Below are positions 48,465-56,376 of a stretch of 56,376 nt of DNA, in pieces. The stretch is from Oscillospiraceae bacterium (GTDB taxonomy: Bacteria > Bacillota_A > Clostridia > Oscillospirales > Oscillospiraceae): assembly GCA_017540945.1 (NCBI GenBank), contig JAFYAB010000088.1, positions 1 to 56,376 on the forward strand. Direction: 5' to 3'. A program made the translations under genes and the position numbers. The notes below the pieces were generated by a model. It did not search any database. It was given only the letters and a program-made list of their open reading frames with translations, and was not told the DNA's origin. The number at the start of each line of letters is the position of its first letter. Position 1 is the stretch's first letter.

Positions 48465-49796
48465 ATGAAGACAAAGAAAGCACTTTATCTGGTCGGCGGC
48501 ATACTCCTTGCAGCCGCCCTGATCGTGGGCCTCTATTTCGGCGTTCAGGCGCTGAAAAACAAGACGGCCCAGCTTACGCCCTCCTCCGCCGCGGATTCCA
48601 CGTCGGCTGTGAACGACGCTACTGACACGAAGCCCGTCGACACCGGCGAGACGCCGCTCGTTACCTCGGATGCGGCAGCCGCCACCGAGCCCCTGGAGTA
48701 TCCCGAGGAGATGGAGGCGGTCAAGGCCAAGGAGGTTTACACCGTGGACGAGCTGCAGAGCGACGATCCCCGGCTGGACCTGACTGTTGCCAGCTGCGAG
48801 GACAGCAGCATCACCAATCGTCAGGCGCAGATCTACTATCTGCTCCAATTCTACAGCTTCATGAGAGAGTACGGCGATTACGCGGAAATGTTCGGTCTGG
48901 ATCCCACGAAGGCTCTGAGCGAACAGCCCTCTCTGGCGGGCGATCTGACCTGGGAGCAGTATTTCTTGATGGACGGCATGCAGCGGTATCAGCAATATGC
49001 CGCGGTTTATGCCGAGGCTGAGGCCCAGGGATATCAGATCACGGCGGAGGAAGCCGAAAAGCTGAGCGGACTGCGCGACAGCATGGAGAAGGAAGCGACG
49101 CAGTATGGGTACGAATCCGTCGACGCCTATATTCAGGCCTCCTTCGGCCCCGGCGTCCGCTATGCGGATTACGAAGCGTATCTGAAGGTCTATTTCAAGG
49201 CCATGTCCTACGAGAACCATCTCTATGAGAGCATCAGCTGTACGGAGCAGGATCTGAAGGACTATCTTGCCGCGCACCCCGACGAATTCGAGGACTCGGA
49301 TACCGAGACGCCGAACATCAATGTGCGGCACATCCTGATTTCCTCCGACGCCGACGGCGACGGTGAAACCACCGAGGAGGAGCGCGCCGCGGCCCAGGCC
49401 AAGGCGGAGGAGCTGCTGGCCGGCGTTCGGGCCAATCTCACGGAGGAATACTTCGCGGAGCTTGCCAAGGAGAACTCCGATGATCCCGGCTCCAAGAACA
49501 ACGGCGGTCTCTATGAAGAGGTCTATCCCGGGCAGATGGTGGCGGCCTTCAACGACTGGTGCTTTGCCAAGGAGCGGAAGCCCGGGGACGTGGATGTGGT
49601 AGAGACCAGCTACGGCTTCCATGTGATGTATTTCGTCAAGCAGACGGACAGCTACCACTGGAGGGCCGTTGCCGAAGACAACCTTAAGAGCGAGACCATG
49701 GACAAGCTGCTGCAGGATATCATCTCCCCCGCGAAGCTGACGGTCAACTACAAGGACCTGATCCTGGCTCCGATCCCCCTGGGCGAGGAGGAATAA
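48465..49796 (+). CDS. Membrane-anchored peptidylprolyl isomerase (parvulin, PrsA-like)
   Basis: 443 residues from ATG 48465, where a basic start and one membrane helix (about residues 7-27) begin; a much longer open frame upstream is not coding. There is no lipobox Cys, so unlike Bacillus PrsA it is tethered by the helix. Residues ~50-130 are a Ser/Thr-rich linker; ~130-275 a helical SurA/PrsA-like chaperone region; ~285-385 a parvulin domain (VRHILISSDADGDGE, AELAKENSDDPGSKNNGGLY, VVETSYGFHVMYF). It folds secreted proteins outside the membrane. The SD (AAAGCGAG) is weak. Confidence 0.9.
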   Translation: MKTKKALYLVGGILLAAALIVGLYFGVQALKNKTAQLTPSSAADSTSAVNDATDTKPVDTGETPLVTSDAAAATEPLEYPEEMEAVKAKEVYTVDELQSDDPRLDLTVASCEDSSITNRQAQIYYLLQFYSFMREYGDYAEMFGLDPTKALSEQPSLAGDLTWEQYFLMDGMQRYQQYAAVYAEAEAQGYQITAEEAEKLSGLRDSMEKEATQYGYESVDAYIQASFGPGVRYADYEAYLKVYFKAMSYENHLYESISCTEQDLKDYLAAHPDEFEDSDTETPNINVRHILISSDADGDGETTEEERAAAQAKAEELLAGVRANLTEEYFAELAKENSDDPGSKNNGGLYEEVYPGQMVAAFNDWCFAKERKPGDVDVVETSYGFHVMYFVKQTDSYHWRAVAEDNLKSETMDKLLQDIISPAKLTVNYKDLILAPIPLGEEE

Positions 49797-49839
49797 TAGA
49801 TCTTGTACGGCATATTTCCCTGGGCTTTGCCCAGGGCGG

Positions 49840-49982
49840 CATCCACAGAAAGTGGATGCCGGATAAAAAAGCTTCTGACTTTTTGATCAAATATTCGTAT
49901 CAGCCCCTTCGCAGCAGACAAAAAGCACCCCACCGGGCAATGACACTCAGACAGTGGCAGCGCCCGGATCGGGGTGCTTTTT
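49840..49982. terminator. Two hairpins and bidirectional terminator after the parvulin gene
   Basis: A small stem at 49840-49860 (GCATCCAC/GTGGATGC) and a long forked hairpin, AAAAAGCACCCC (49920-49931) with GGGGTGCTTTTT (49971-49982), enclosing CCGGGC/GCCCGG and an inner TGACACT/AGTGGCA stem. T run on both strands. The 261-base gap has no gene. Confidence 0.8.
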
Positions 49983-50057
49983 GATTGGAAAGGAAGGAGC
50001 AGAGACGGGGTGCAGCGGCCCACGGGATAGGCCGTAAGCTGCGGCGCTGGATTTGGA

Positions 50058-52643
50058 TCAGCGCTTCCGCTCGTAGGGCGTTCCCGTCAGGGGGAGACTC
50101 GTCCGGCGCAGGCCGTCCCGCTGATAATAGGCCTCCGCGATGGCGGGAGCGGTGGGGATGGAGGTGATCTCGCCGATGCCGATGGCGCCGTTGGCGTAGG
50201 GGAGCCCCGGCTTATCCACCACAACGGCCTTGATCTCCGGGATCTGATCGGCCTTGAACAGACCCAGGGTGCCGAATTTCCCGGTGGGTCTGCAGTTGTC
50301 GTCGATGGGATAGCGCTCCGTCAGGGCGAAGCCCATGGACATCACCATGCCGCCCTCGATCTGCCCCTCGCAGGAGAGGGGATTGACGGCCTTTCCCACG
50401 TCGTGGATACCGATGAGCTTTTTGATCCGGCCGCTCTCCCGGTCCAGGACGCACATCTGGGTGGCGTAGCCGTAGGCCACGTGGCTGACAGGGTTCGGCA
50501 CGTCGGCGCCCAGAGGGTCGGTTTTCGCCAGGTATTCCCCATAGAAGACCTGACCCTTCAGATCCGCCAGAGGCTGATCCGCGAGGGCCTTTTCCAGCTT
50601 TTCGCAGGCACGGCGGACGGCCTCGCCGGTGATCAGGGTCTGACGGGAACCGGAGGTGTCGCCGGAGTCCGGCGCGATCCAGGTGTTGGAGCGCTCGTAC
50701 ACGATCTGATCCGGCCGCAGGCCCGCGTTGGTGACCACCATCTGGACCAGCACGGTCCCCAGACCCTGGCCGATGCAGGACGCGCCGGAATAGATATGCA
50801 GCTTCCCGTCGTCCTCCACGATCAGCTTTGCCCGGCCCCAGTCCGGCAGGCCGACGCCCACACCGGCGTTCTTCATGGCGCAGGCCAGACCCACCGGGTC
50901 CCCGGCGGCCAGGGCTGCGTCATAATAGGGCTTCGCAGCCTCCAGGGTCTCCACCAGGCCCGTCTCCGGCCCCACGATCTGGCCGTTGGGCAGGACGCCG
51001 CCGGGTCGGATGGCGTTCCGCATCCGGATCTCCCAGGGGGAGATGCCCACGATCTCCGCCATCTCGTTCAAGAGGCTCTCGATGGCGAAGCAGGTCTGGG
51101 TAACGCCGAAGCCCCGGAAGGCGCCGGCGGGCGGATTGTTCGTATAGTAGGCGGTGCCGTCGATCTCAAAGTTTTCATAGGCGTAGGGCCCGGCCGCGTG
51201 GGTACAGGCCCGCTCCAGCACCGGTCCGCCCAGGGAAGCGAAGGCGCCGGTGTCCGAGACCACCTTGGCCATCACGCCCTGGATGACGCCGTTCTCGTCG
51301 CAGCCCAGGGTGAAATCCATGGAGAAGGGGTGCCGCTTGGGGTGGACCAGGATGGACTCCGCCCGGCTCAGCTTGACCTTGACGGGCACCCTTGCCACAT
51401 AGGCGATCAGCGCCGCGTGATGCTGAACCGACATGTCCTCCTTGCCCCCGAAGCCGCCGCCCACGAGCTGGTTCTCCACCAGGCAGTGATCGTAGTCCAC
51501 CCCCAGCATGGCGGCGCATTCGTGGAGGGTGGTGTGGGCGCTCTGGTCGCTGGTCAGCAGCTTGACGCCGCCGTTGTCCAGGGGCAGGGCCACGCAGCAC
51601 TCGGGCTCCAGGAAGGCGTGCTCCGTCCAGGGCGTTTCAAAATGCCGGGTCAGCACATGGGCCGAACGGGCGATGGCCCCCCGCGCGTCGCCCCGGGAGA
51701 CGTGCTTGTGCGCCTGGATATTGTCCCGGTCTGCTTCGAAAACCAGGGGAGCGTTCGGCGCGGCGGCCTCGGCCGGGTTGTGGACCGCGGGCAGGACCTC
51801 ATACTCTACCTTGACCAGCTTTTTGGCAGCCTCCAGGGTCTCACGGTCCCTGGCGCAGACCAGAGCCACGGAATCGCCCAGATAATGGGTCAGCTCCCCG
51901 ACGCCGATCAGGGTGGGCTGATCCTTTTTGATGTGGCCCACGTTGACCTGGCCCGGAATGTCCTTTTGGGTCAGCACGCAGACCACGCCGGGCAGGGCTT
52001 CGGCTTCGGTCGTGTCGATGGAAAGGACCCGGGCTCTCGGGTAGGCGCTGCGCACGGCGGAGCCATAGCACATGCCCTCCACGTACACGTCGTCCGGATA
52101 CTTGCCGCGGCCCTGCACCTTTTCCGCCACATCGATCCGGGCCACGCGGCTGCCCACCCGCCAATCGGAGTTCTCCGGCGCAGGCAGGCGGCCTGCCCGG
52201 AGGTACTTCGCCGCCAGCAGGATGCCGTCGATGATTTTCACATAGCCGGTGCAGCGGCAGATGTTATTGCGGATCGCGTAGCCGGCCTCGGCGCGGGTGG
52301 GATTGGGATTGACGTCCAGCAGGGCCTTGGCGGCCATCACCATGCCCGGGATGCAGAAGCCGCACTGGACGGCCCCGGCCTCGCCGAAGGCCCGGGTAAA
52401 GACCTCCTGTTCAAAGGCGGACAGCCCTTCTGTGGTCAGCACATGCTTGCCCGCCAGCTTGTCCGTCATGGGAACACAGGCTTTGGTGAGCTTGCCGTCA
52501 ATGAGGACATGGCAGGTACCGCAAGCGCCCTCGCTGCATCCGTCCTTGACGCTGGTGAGATGGAGCTCATCCCGCAGAAAGCGAATCAGCTTTTGATTCC
52601 TCTCCGCCAGGACCTCCTGTCCGTTGACATAGAACGAAGCCAT
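50058..52643 (-). CDS. Xanthine dehydrogenase of the selenium-dependent, single-polypeptide type
   Basis: 861 residues. Residues 1-160 carry the two 2Fe-2S clusters of the xanthine oxidase family: C36-x4-C41-x2-C44 and later CGFC...CRCTGY. Residues ~165-861 form the molybdopterin-binding region, with GGGFGGKEDM, AFRGFGVTQ and the active-site E in GAIGIGE near the C-terminus. There is no FAD domain. The fused [2Fe-2S]-Mo layout at this length matches the selenium-dependent xanthine dehydrogenase family of Clostridia (TIGR03311 as I recall it), where selenium is a labile cofactor, not selenocysteine; no in-frame UGA is seen. No accessory yqeB/yqeC genes are here. SD AAAGGAGG. Confidence 0.9.
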   Translation of the reverse strand: MASFYVNGQEVLAERNQKLIRFLRDELHLTSVKDGCSEGACGTCHVLIDGKLTKACVPMTDKLAGKHVLTTEGLSAFEQEVFTRAFGEAGAVQCGFCIPGMVMAAKALLDVNPNPTRAEAGYAIRNNICRCTGYVKIIDGILLAAKYLRAGRLPAPENSDWRVGSRVARIDVAEKVQGRGKYPDDVYVEGMCYGSAVRSAYPRARVLSIDTTEAEALPGVVCVLTQKDIPGQVNVGHIKKDQPTLIGVGELTHYLGDSVALVCARDRETLEAAKKLVKVEYEVLPAVHNPAEAAAPNAPLVFEADRDNIQAHKHVSRGDARGAIARSAHVLTRHFETPWTEHAFLEPECCVALPLDNGGVKLLTSDQSAHTTLHECAAMLGVDYDHCLVENQLVGGGFGGKEDMSVQHHAALIAYVARVPVKVKLSRAESILVHPKRHPFSMDFTLGCDENGVIQGVMAKVVSDTGAFASLGGPVLERACTHAAGPYAYENFEIDGTAYYTNNPPAGAFRGFGVTQTCFAIESLLNEMAEIVGISPWEIRMRNAIRPGGVLPNGQIVGPETGLVETLEAAKPYYDAALAAGDPVGLACAMKNAGVGVGLPDWGRAKLIVEDDGKLHIYSGASCIGQGLGTVLVQMVVTNAGLRPDQIVYERSNTWIAPDSGDTSGSRQTLITGEAVRRACEKLEKALADQPLADLKGQVFYGEYLAKTDPLGADVPNPVSHVAYGYATQMCVLDRESGRIKKLIGIHDVGKAVNPLSCEGQIEGGMVMSMGFALTERYPIDDNCRPTGKFGTLGLFKADQIPEIKAVVVDKPGLPYANGAIGIGEITSIPTAPAIAEAYYQRDGLRRTSLPLTGTPYERKR

Positions 52644-52663
52644 AAGCGACCTCCTTTGAAATA

Positions 52664-53086
52664 TTATTCAAATCCGGCGATCAGTTCTTCCAGCATGGAA
52701 AACAGCTGGTTTTCCGTTTGATAGGGATAGATGTGAAAATACGGATCCCCCGTCAGCATGGCGGAGAGCTGGGTTTTTGTTTGATTGTAAAACAGATAGC
52801 AGGGCTTCCCGAAGCGCTCGGCATAGGCCAGCTCGTAGCCCACCCCCAGGGAGGGGTTCGTGCATTCGCCGATCAGCAGCTCGCTCTCCCGCAGCCAGGC
52901 GGTATCCTGGGCGTAGATGGCGCCGTCCTTGTTCCGGCCCTGCTCCAGCAGGTTCAGCTCCGGGTGTCCCACGTGCTCGGTCAGAACCGCGTGACCCTTT
53001 TCCTTCATAAAGTCGATCATCTGGGCGTAGAGCCCCGCGTCCGCCCGCCCGCCGCGGATGGAGCCGGCGAAGTATATTTTTTTCAT
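52664..53086 (-). CDS. DNPH1-like nucleoside 2-deoxyribosyltransferase-fold hydrolase
   Basis: 140 residues from ATG 53086 (SD GGAG, nine bases upstream). KKIYFAGSIRGG at the start and ECTNPSLGVGYELAYAERFG later are typical of the nucleoside 2-deoxyribosyltransferase superfamily, closest to the deoxynucleotide N-hydrolase DNPH1/Rcl, which splits the base from deoxynucleoside 5'-monophosphates. The Glu in GVGYELAYA is the usual nucleophile position. It lies 20 bases before the xanthine dehydrogenase gene, so a purine-salvage or clean-up operon is likely. Confidence 0.85.
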   Translation of the reverse strand: MKKIYFAGSIRGGRADAGLYAQMIDFMKEKGHAVLTEHVGHPELNLLEQGRNKDGAIYAQDTAWLRESELLIGECTNPSLGVGYELAYAERFGKPCYLFYNQTKTQLSAMLTGDPYFHIYPYQTENQLFSMLEELIAGFE

Positions 53087-53100
53087 AGAATCAGCTCCAT

Positions 53101-53517
53101 TCAATTATTCGTCCCGGACATGAAGCAGAGCGTAAAGCCCTCATATTCGCAGAATATCATGCCGAAAATGAAGAACATGGGCCCATAGCCGTCGGGACCG
53201 TCCAGCTCGTCGCAGAGGGCCGCGCTGTCCTCGAAGACCATGACGCGCTCCGGCGTGCCGAAGAGCTCCTCCGTCAGATCGGCGATGGGGGTAAAGACGT
53301 CGTCGCCGCTGAGCTCCCGCAGGTACTCCCGGAAGCTGCCCTCCCCGGGGATCAGCGCCAGATCCCGGTTTTTGATCTCATAGAAGTCCAAAAACGCGTC
53401 CAGATAGTTCTCCGCGGGCAGCGCCTGCACGGCTGTCTCATAGCGCATGGCAAGCTGATCCAACTGATTCGCCCTGTTCAAAAGCTCCGGGGCGACCAAA
53501 TTGCGCTTATACTTCAT
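53101..53517 (-). CDS. Hypothetical protein, first gene of the purine operon
   Basis: 138 residues, acidic, no signal peptide or membrane segment. N-terminal half predicted helical (ELLNRANQLDQLAMRYETAV), C-terminal half with FFIFGMIFCEYEGFTLCFMSG. I do not recognise it. Good SD GGAGGAG and tight spacing to the DNPH1-like gene (14 bases). Confidence 0.7.
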   Translation of the reverse strand: MKYKRNLVAPELLNRANQLDQLAMRYETAVQALPAENYLDAFLDFYEIKNRDLALIPGEGSFREYLRELSGDDVFTPIADLTEELFGTPERVMVFEDSAALCDELDGPDGYGPMFFIFGMIFCEYEGFTLCFMSGTNN

Positions 53518-53565
53518 AGAGGCTCCTCCATCGGTTCATGATACTCTGCGACGGCTCCCCCGGCG

Positions 53566-54348
53566 TTACAGCGGACACTGAATGAGGAACGCCAGATTGA
53601 GCACAGCCGTGGCCACGTTGGACCAGAGGGCGTAGATGACGCTTTTCTTGCTTTCGTCTTCATCCAGCAGCCACCAATAGATCGGGATCTGGAAAATGAG
53701 GATGATCAGCATCAAGAGAAAATGAACCGCGATCATTTTGGGGTTGTAGTTGATCCAGTTCGACACAAAGAGGCTCAGCGCCCCCTGACAGAGCAGGTTG
53801 GTGACGAGGGCCGTCATCCAGCTCTTCTTCCAGCGATATTGGAAGAAGTACAGGATCAGCAGCGCGGCCGCCAGGGTGATGACAAGCCGCAGGGAGAACA
53901 GCAGGATCGTGCGCCAGAGGGGGAGCCCATAGCGCAGCGTGAAGTCCTTGGCGTCCAGCATATAGAAATCGTTCATCGTCAGCTTTTCCAGGGAATCCTC
54001 GGGAAGGGGGATCTGAATCTCACGACCGCCCGTTATGGCCACTAGCACGGCGTTCCTGAAGTCAGCCCGATTCCCGTACCAGATGAAGTCCGACGGCGCG
54101 GTCTGGCGATACAAGCGGTAATAGCTCTCCCAAAGGCGGGTCTCCATGTAGAGATAAACCGGGACGATTTCCCCGTTCCGCTCGAAATCAATGCGCAGGA
54201 TCATATCAGACGGAGCGTTCTCCACAACGAAGGTCACAGCGGGACGGTAGTATACGCCGCGGCTGGCCGCCTCCACGCTGACGGGCAGCGTCAGCGTCAA
54301 CAGCAAAACGAGCAGAACAGCGACAAGGGATCGCTTCCTTTTCGTCAT
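53566..54348 (-). CDS. Secretory membrane protein with small ectodomain, unknown function
   Basis: 260 residues. Signal peptide 1-27 (ASA site), an outer domain ~28-145 with beta-rich YYRPAVTFVVENAPSDMILR, and four membrane segments from ~150 on with a basic W-K-K-S-W loop. I do not recognise the family; a membrane protein with an N-terminal ectodomain like this could be a sensor or export subunit, but nothing in the sequence decides it. 48 bases upstream of the hypothetical gene and perhaps in the same transcript. Confidence 0.75.
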   Translation of the reverse strand: MTKRKRSLVAVLLVLLLTLTLPVSVEAASRGVYYRPAVTFVVENAPSDMILRIDFERNGEIVPVYLYMETRLWESYYRLYRQTAPSDFIWYGNRADFRNAVLVAITGGREIQIPLPEDSLEKLTMNDFYMLDAKDFTLRYGLPLWRTILLFSLRLVITLAAALLILYFFQYRWKKSWMTALVTNLLCQGALSLFVSNWINYNPKMIAVHFLLMLIILIFQIPIYWWLLDEDESKKSVIYALWSNVATAVLNLAFLIQCPL

Positions 54349-54430
54349 AATTACACCCCCTTATAATCACAATGAATATACCATAGAGCGCCGGAAAAAG
54401 CAAGAAAAATCAAAAGCGGAGCAGGCAAGC

Positions 54431-54461
54431 AAAATCCCCTCTGCCTTGCGGCAGAGGGGAT
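54431..54461 (-). terminator. Terminator of ppdK
   Basis: 12-base-pair stem (54434-54445 with 54450-54461), four-base loop, T4 on the minus strand. The 200-base gap 54349-54549 is otherwise empty. Confidence 0.8.
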
Positions 54462-54549
54462 GCTTTGCGGGTAAGGCGGACAGCGCGCAGGAACGGAAGC
54501 CTCGCGGCGGCCTGGGGCGCTGCCGGGGATCCAGCGGCTCAGAGCGGGA

Positions 54550-56376
54550 TTACTTGTCGCCCTTTCTCTGCTCGCTGAAGGTCTTCTTGAACTCTTCCCA
54601 GCCGGCCAGCAGGCTCTTGAAGCCGGCGGAGGCCACGTCCTTGAGCTCGGCGCCGGCGTCGGAGGCGACGGTCTGGAGCTTGTCGGCGGCGTCCTTCAGA
54701 GCGGCCTTGGCGGCCTCGACCTTGCGCTCGACCTCGGCCTCGATCTTGGGCTCTTTGTCAGCGGGGGCCTCAGCCTGCGCGTCCTTGATGGCGGCCTGCG
54801 CGGCAGCCAGACGGGCGATGGGAACACGGAAGGGACTGCAGGAAACGTAGTCCAGACCGATCTTGTGGCAGAATTCCACGGAGGAGGGGTCGCCGCCGTG
54901 CTCGCCGCAGATACCGATGTGCAGGGAGGGACGGACGGGCTTGCCCAGCTTGATGGTCATTTCCATCAGCTTGCCCACGCCAACCTGGTCCAGCTTGGCG
55001 AAGGGATCGTTCTCCAGGATCTTGGCGTCGTAGTAGGCGTTCAGGAACTTGCCGGCGTCGTCGCGGGAGAAGCCGTAGGTCATCTGGGTCAGGTCGTTGG
55101 TGCCGAAGCAGAAGAACTCGGCCTCCTTGGCGATCTCGTCCGCGGTCAGGCAGGCTCTGGGGATCTCGATCATGGTGCCGACCTCGTACTTCATCTCGAT
55201 GCCGGCGGCTTCGATCTCGGCGTCGGCGGTCTTGACCACCTCTGCTTTGACGTACTTGAGCTCCTTGACTTCACCCACCAGGGGGATCATGATCTCGGGG
55301 ACCAGCTTCCATTCGGGATGGGCCTTCTGGACGTTGATGGCGGCGCGGATCACGGCCTTGGTCTGCATCCGGGCGATCTCGGGGTAGGTGACAGCCAGAC
55401 GGCAGCCGCGGTGACCCATCATGGGGTTGAATTCCTTCAGGCTCTCGATCAGGGCCTTGACCTCCTCAACGCTCTTGCACTGGGTGGCGGCCAGCATCTC
55501 GATGTCCTTCTCCTCGGTGGGCACGAACTCGTGCAGCGGGGGATCCAGGAAACGGATGGTGACGGGATAGCCCTCCAGGGCCTCGAAGAGCTGCTCGAAG
55601 TCGTTCTGCTGATAGGGCAGGATCTTGTTCAGAGCGGTCTCACGGTCCTCGGCGTTGTCGGCGCAGATCATCTCGCGGAAGGCCGCGATGCGGTCCGCCT
55701 CGAAGAACATGTGCTCGGTACGGCACAGGCCGATGCCCTCGGCGCCCAGCTCGCGGGCCTTCTTGGCGTCGCGGGGGGTGTCGGCGTTGGTGCGGACCTT
55801 GAGCCGGCGATACTTGTCAGCCCAGCCCATGATGCGGCCGAAGTCGCCGCCGATGGTGGCGTCCACGGTCTTGATGATGCCGTCGTAGATGTTGCCGTTG
55901 GAGCCGTCGAGGGAGATGAAGTCGCCCTCGTGGAATTCCTTGCCGGCCAGAGTGAAGCGCTTGTTCTCCTCGTCCATGGTGATGTCGCCGCAGCCGGAGA
56001 CGCAGCAGGTGCCCATGCCGCGGGCCACGACGGCCGCGTGGGAGGTCATGCCGCCGCGAACGGTCAGGATGCCCTGGGCGGCCTTCATGCCGGTGATGTC
56101 CTCGGGAGAGGTCTCCAGACGGACCAGGACCACCTTCTCGCCCCGGGCCTTCCAGGCCTCGGCGTCCTCAGCGGAGAAGACGATCTTGCCGCAGGCGGCG
56201 CCGGGGGAGGCGCCCAGGCCCTTGCCGATGGGAACGGAGGCCTTCAGAGCGGCGGCGTCGAACTGGGGATGCAGCAGGGTGTCCAGGTTTCTGGGGTCGA
56301 TCATGGCGACGGCCTCAGCCTCGGTGCGCATGCCCTCGTCCACCAGATCGCAGGCGATCTTCAAAGCGGCCTGGGC
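54550..56376 (-). CDS. ppdK: Pyruvate, phosphate dikinase, C-terminal part, with extra helical tail
   Basis: 608 residues visible; the 5' part lies beyond the right edge. PPDK interconverts pyruvate, ATP and phosphate with PEP, AMP and PPi, replacing pyruvate kinase in many anaerobes. Visible: the swivelling His domain GGMTSHAAVVARGMGT (catalytic His), then the PEP/pyruvate barrel with IGLCRTEHMFF, MGHRGCRLAV, EIMIPLVGEV and the signature GICGEHGGDPSSVEF. Normal PPDK ends shortly after SPFRVPIARLAAAQAAI. Here about 75 more residues follow, Ala/Lys/Glu-rich and helical, ending in FKKTFSEQRKGDK. The extension is unusual. Confidence 0.96.
   Translation of the reverse strand, partial: AQAALKIACDLVDEGMRTEAEAVAMIDPRNLDTLLHPQFDAAALKASVPIGKGLGASPGAACGKIVFSAEDAEAWKARGEKVVLVRLETSPEDITGMKAAQGILTVRGGMTSHAAVVARGMGTCCVSGCGDITMDEENKRFTLAGKEFHEGDFISLDGSNGNIYDGIIKTVDATIGGDFGRIMGWADKYRRLKVRTNADTPRDAKKARELGAEGIGLCRTEHMFFEADRIAAFREMICADNAEDRETALNKILPYQQNDFEQLFEALEGYPVTIRFLDPPLHEFVPTEEKDIEMLAATQCKSVEEVKALIESLKEFNPMMGHRGCRLAVTYPEIARMQTKAVIRAAINVQKAHPEWKLVPEIMIPLVGEVKELKYVKAEVVKTADAEIEAAGIEMKYEVGTMIEIPRACLTADEIAKEAEFFCFGTNDLTQMTYGFSRDDAGKFLNAYYDAKILENDPFAKLDQVGVGKLMEMTIKLGKPVRPSLHIGICGEHGGDPSSVEFCHKIGLDYVSCSPFRVPIARLAAAQAAIKDAQAEAPADKEPKIEAEVERKVEAAKAALKDAADKLQTVASDAGAELKDVASAGFKSLLAGWEEFKKTFSEQRKGDK

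Noticed and set aside
50058..52643. Selenocysteine codon in the xanthine dehydrogenase
   Set aside because: The frame has no internal UGA; in this enzyme type selenium is a labile cofactor.

Overview
The window looks like chromosomal DNA from a GC-rich anaerobic Firmicute, most likely an Oscillospiraceae-like gut Clostridium. The evidence is: a single-polypeptide xanthine dehydrogenase of the selenium-dependent type, a pyrophosphate-economy enzyme (PPDK), two SLH-domain surface proteins, a CIRCE heat-shock operator, many sigma-A type promoters with AT-rich cores in otherwise GC-rich DNA, and dense structured intergenic repeats of a kind I associate with that family. Taxonomy is inference. I see no tRNA, rRNA, CRISPR array, prophage or intact insertion sequence.

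Layout. 1-3.5 kb: the tail of one class C beta-lactamase-fold serine hydrolase, a complete second one, an M3 oligoendopeptidase, and a broken tail of a third hydrolase. 3.5-5.7 kb: a TetR regulator with a large palindromic operator, co-transcribed with a CPBP membrane protease, then a LURP-one-related protein. 5.9-8.2 kb: a secreted SLH protein. 8.3-11 kb (minus): an SGNH esterase plus MBOAT acyltransferase pair for O-acylation of an envelope polymer. 11.1-21.6 kb (plus): DEAD-box helicase, DprA-like protein, glmS, PH-domain protein, uvrA, rqcP, then an envelope-related run (EEP phosphatase, lipoprotein, DUF1294, membrane protein).

21.7-32 kb (minus): htpG under CIRCE; a YhbD-bactofilin operon with three operator palindromes; TrpB2; an SLH-anchored peptide-binding protein; class II aldolase; and an operon of a divergent PyrF (catalytic Lys replaced by Met) with a histidine phosphatase-GNAT fusion. 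32-38.5 kb: a 54-residue membrane peptide gene, several palindromic repeat elements, and two sigma factor/large-ectodomain anti-sigma-like modules side by side. 38.6-46.3 kb (plus): YunG-like protein, DUF362 ferredoxin, then a cluster with an acyl-CoA synthetase, a DUF1624 membrane acyltransferase, an E2/CAT-fold acyltransferase-like protein, a GT2 glycosyltransferase, a DUF5662 protein and an HprK-like P-loop protein. 46.3-48.2 kb (minus): DnaD- and DnaI-type helicase loading proteins. 48.5-49.8 kb: a membrane-anchored parvulin. 50-56.4 kb (minus): a possible purine operon (unknown protein, DNPH1-like hydrolase, xanthine dehydrogenase), a membrane protein, and the C-terminal two thirds of PPDK with an unusual helical extension.

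Most of the genes are housekeeping or envelope related. The points most worth a second look are the altered PyrF active site, the regulatory dyads, the paired sigma/ectodomain modules, the acylation cluster, and the modular palindromic repeats, one of which forms the stop codon of a small gene.
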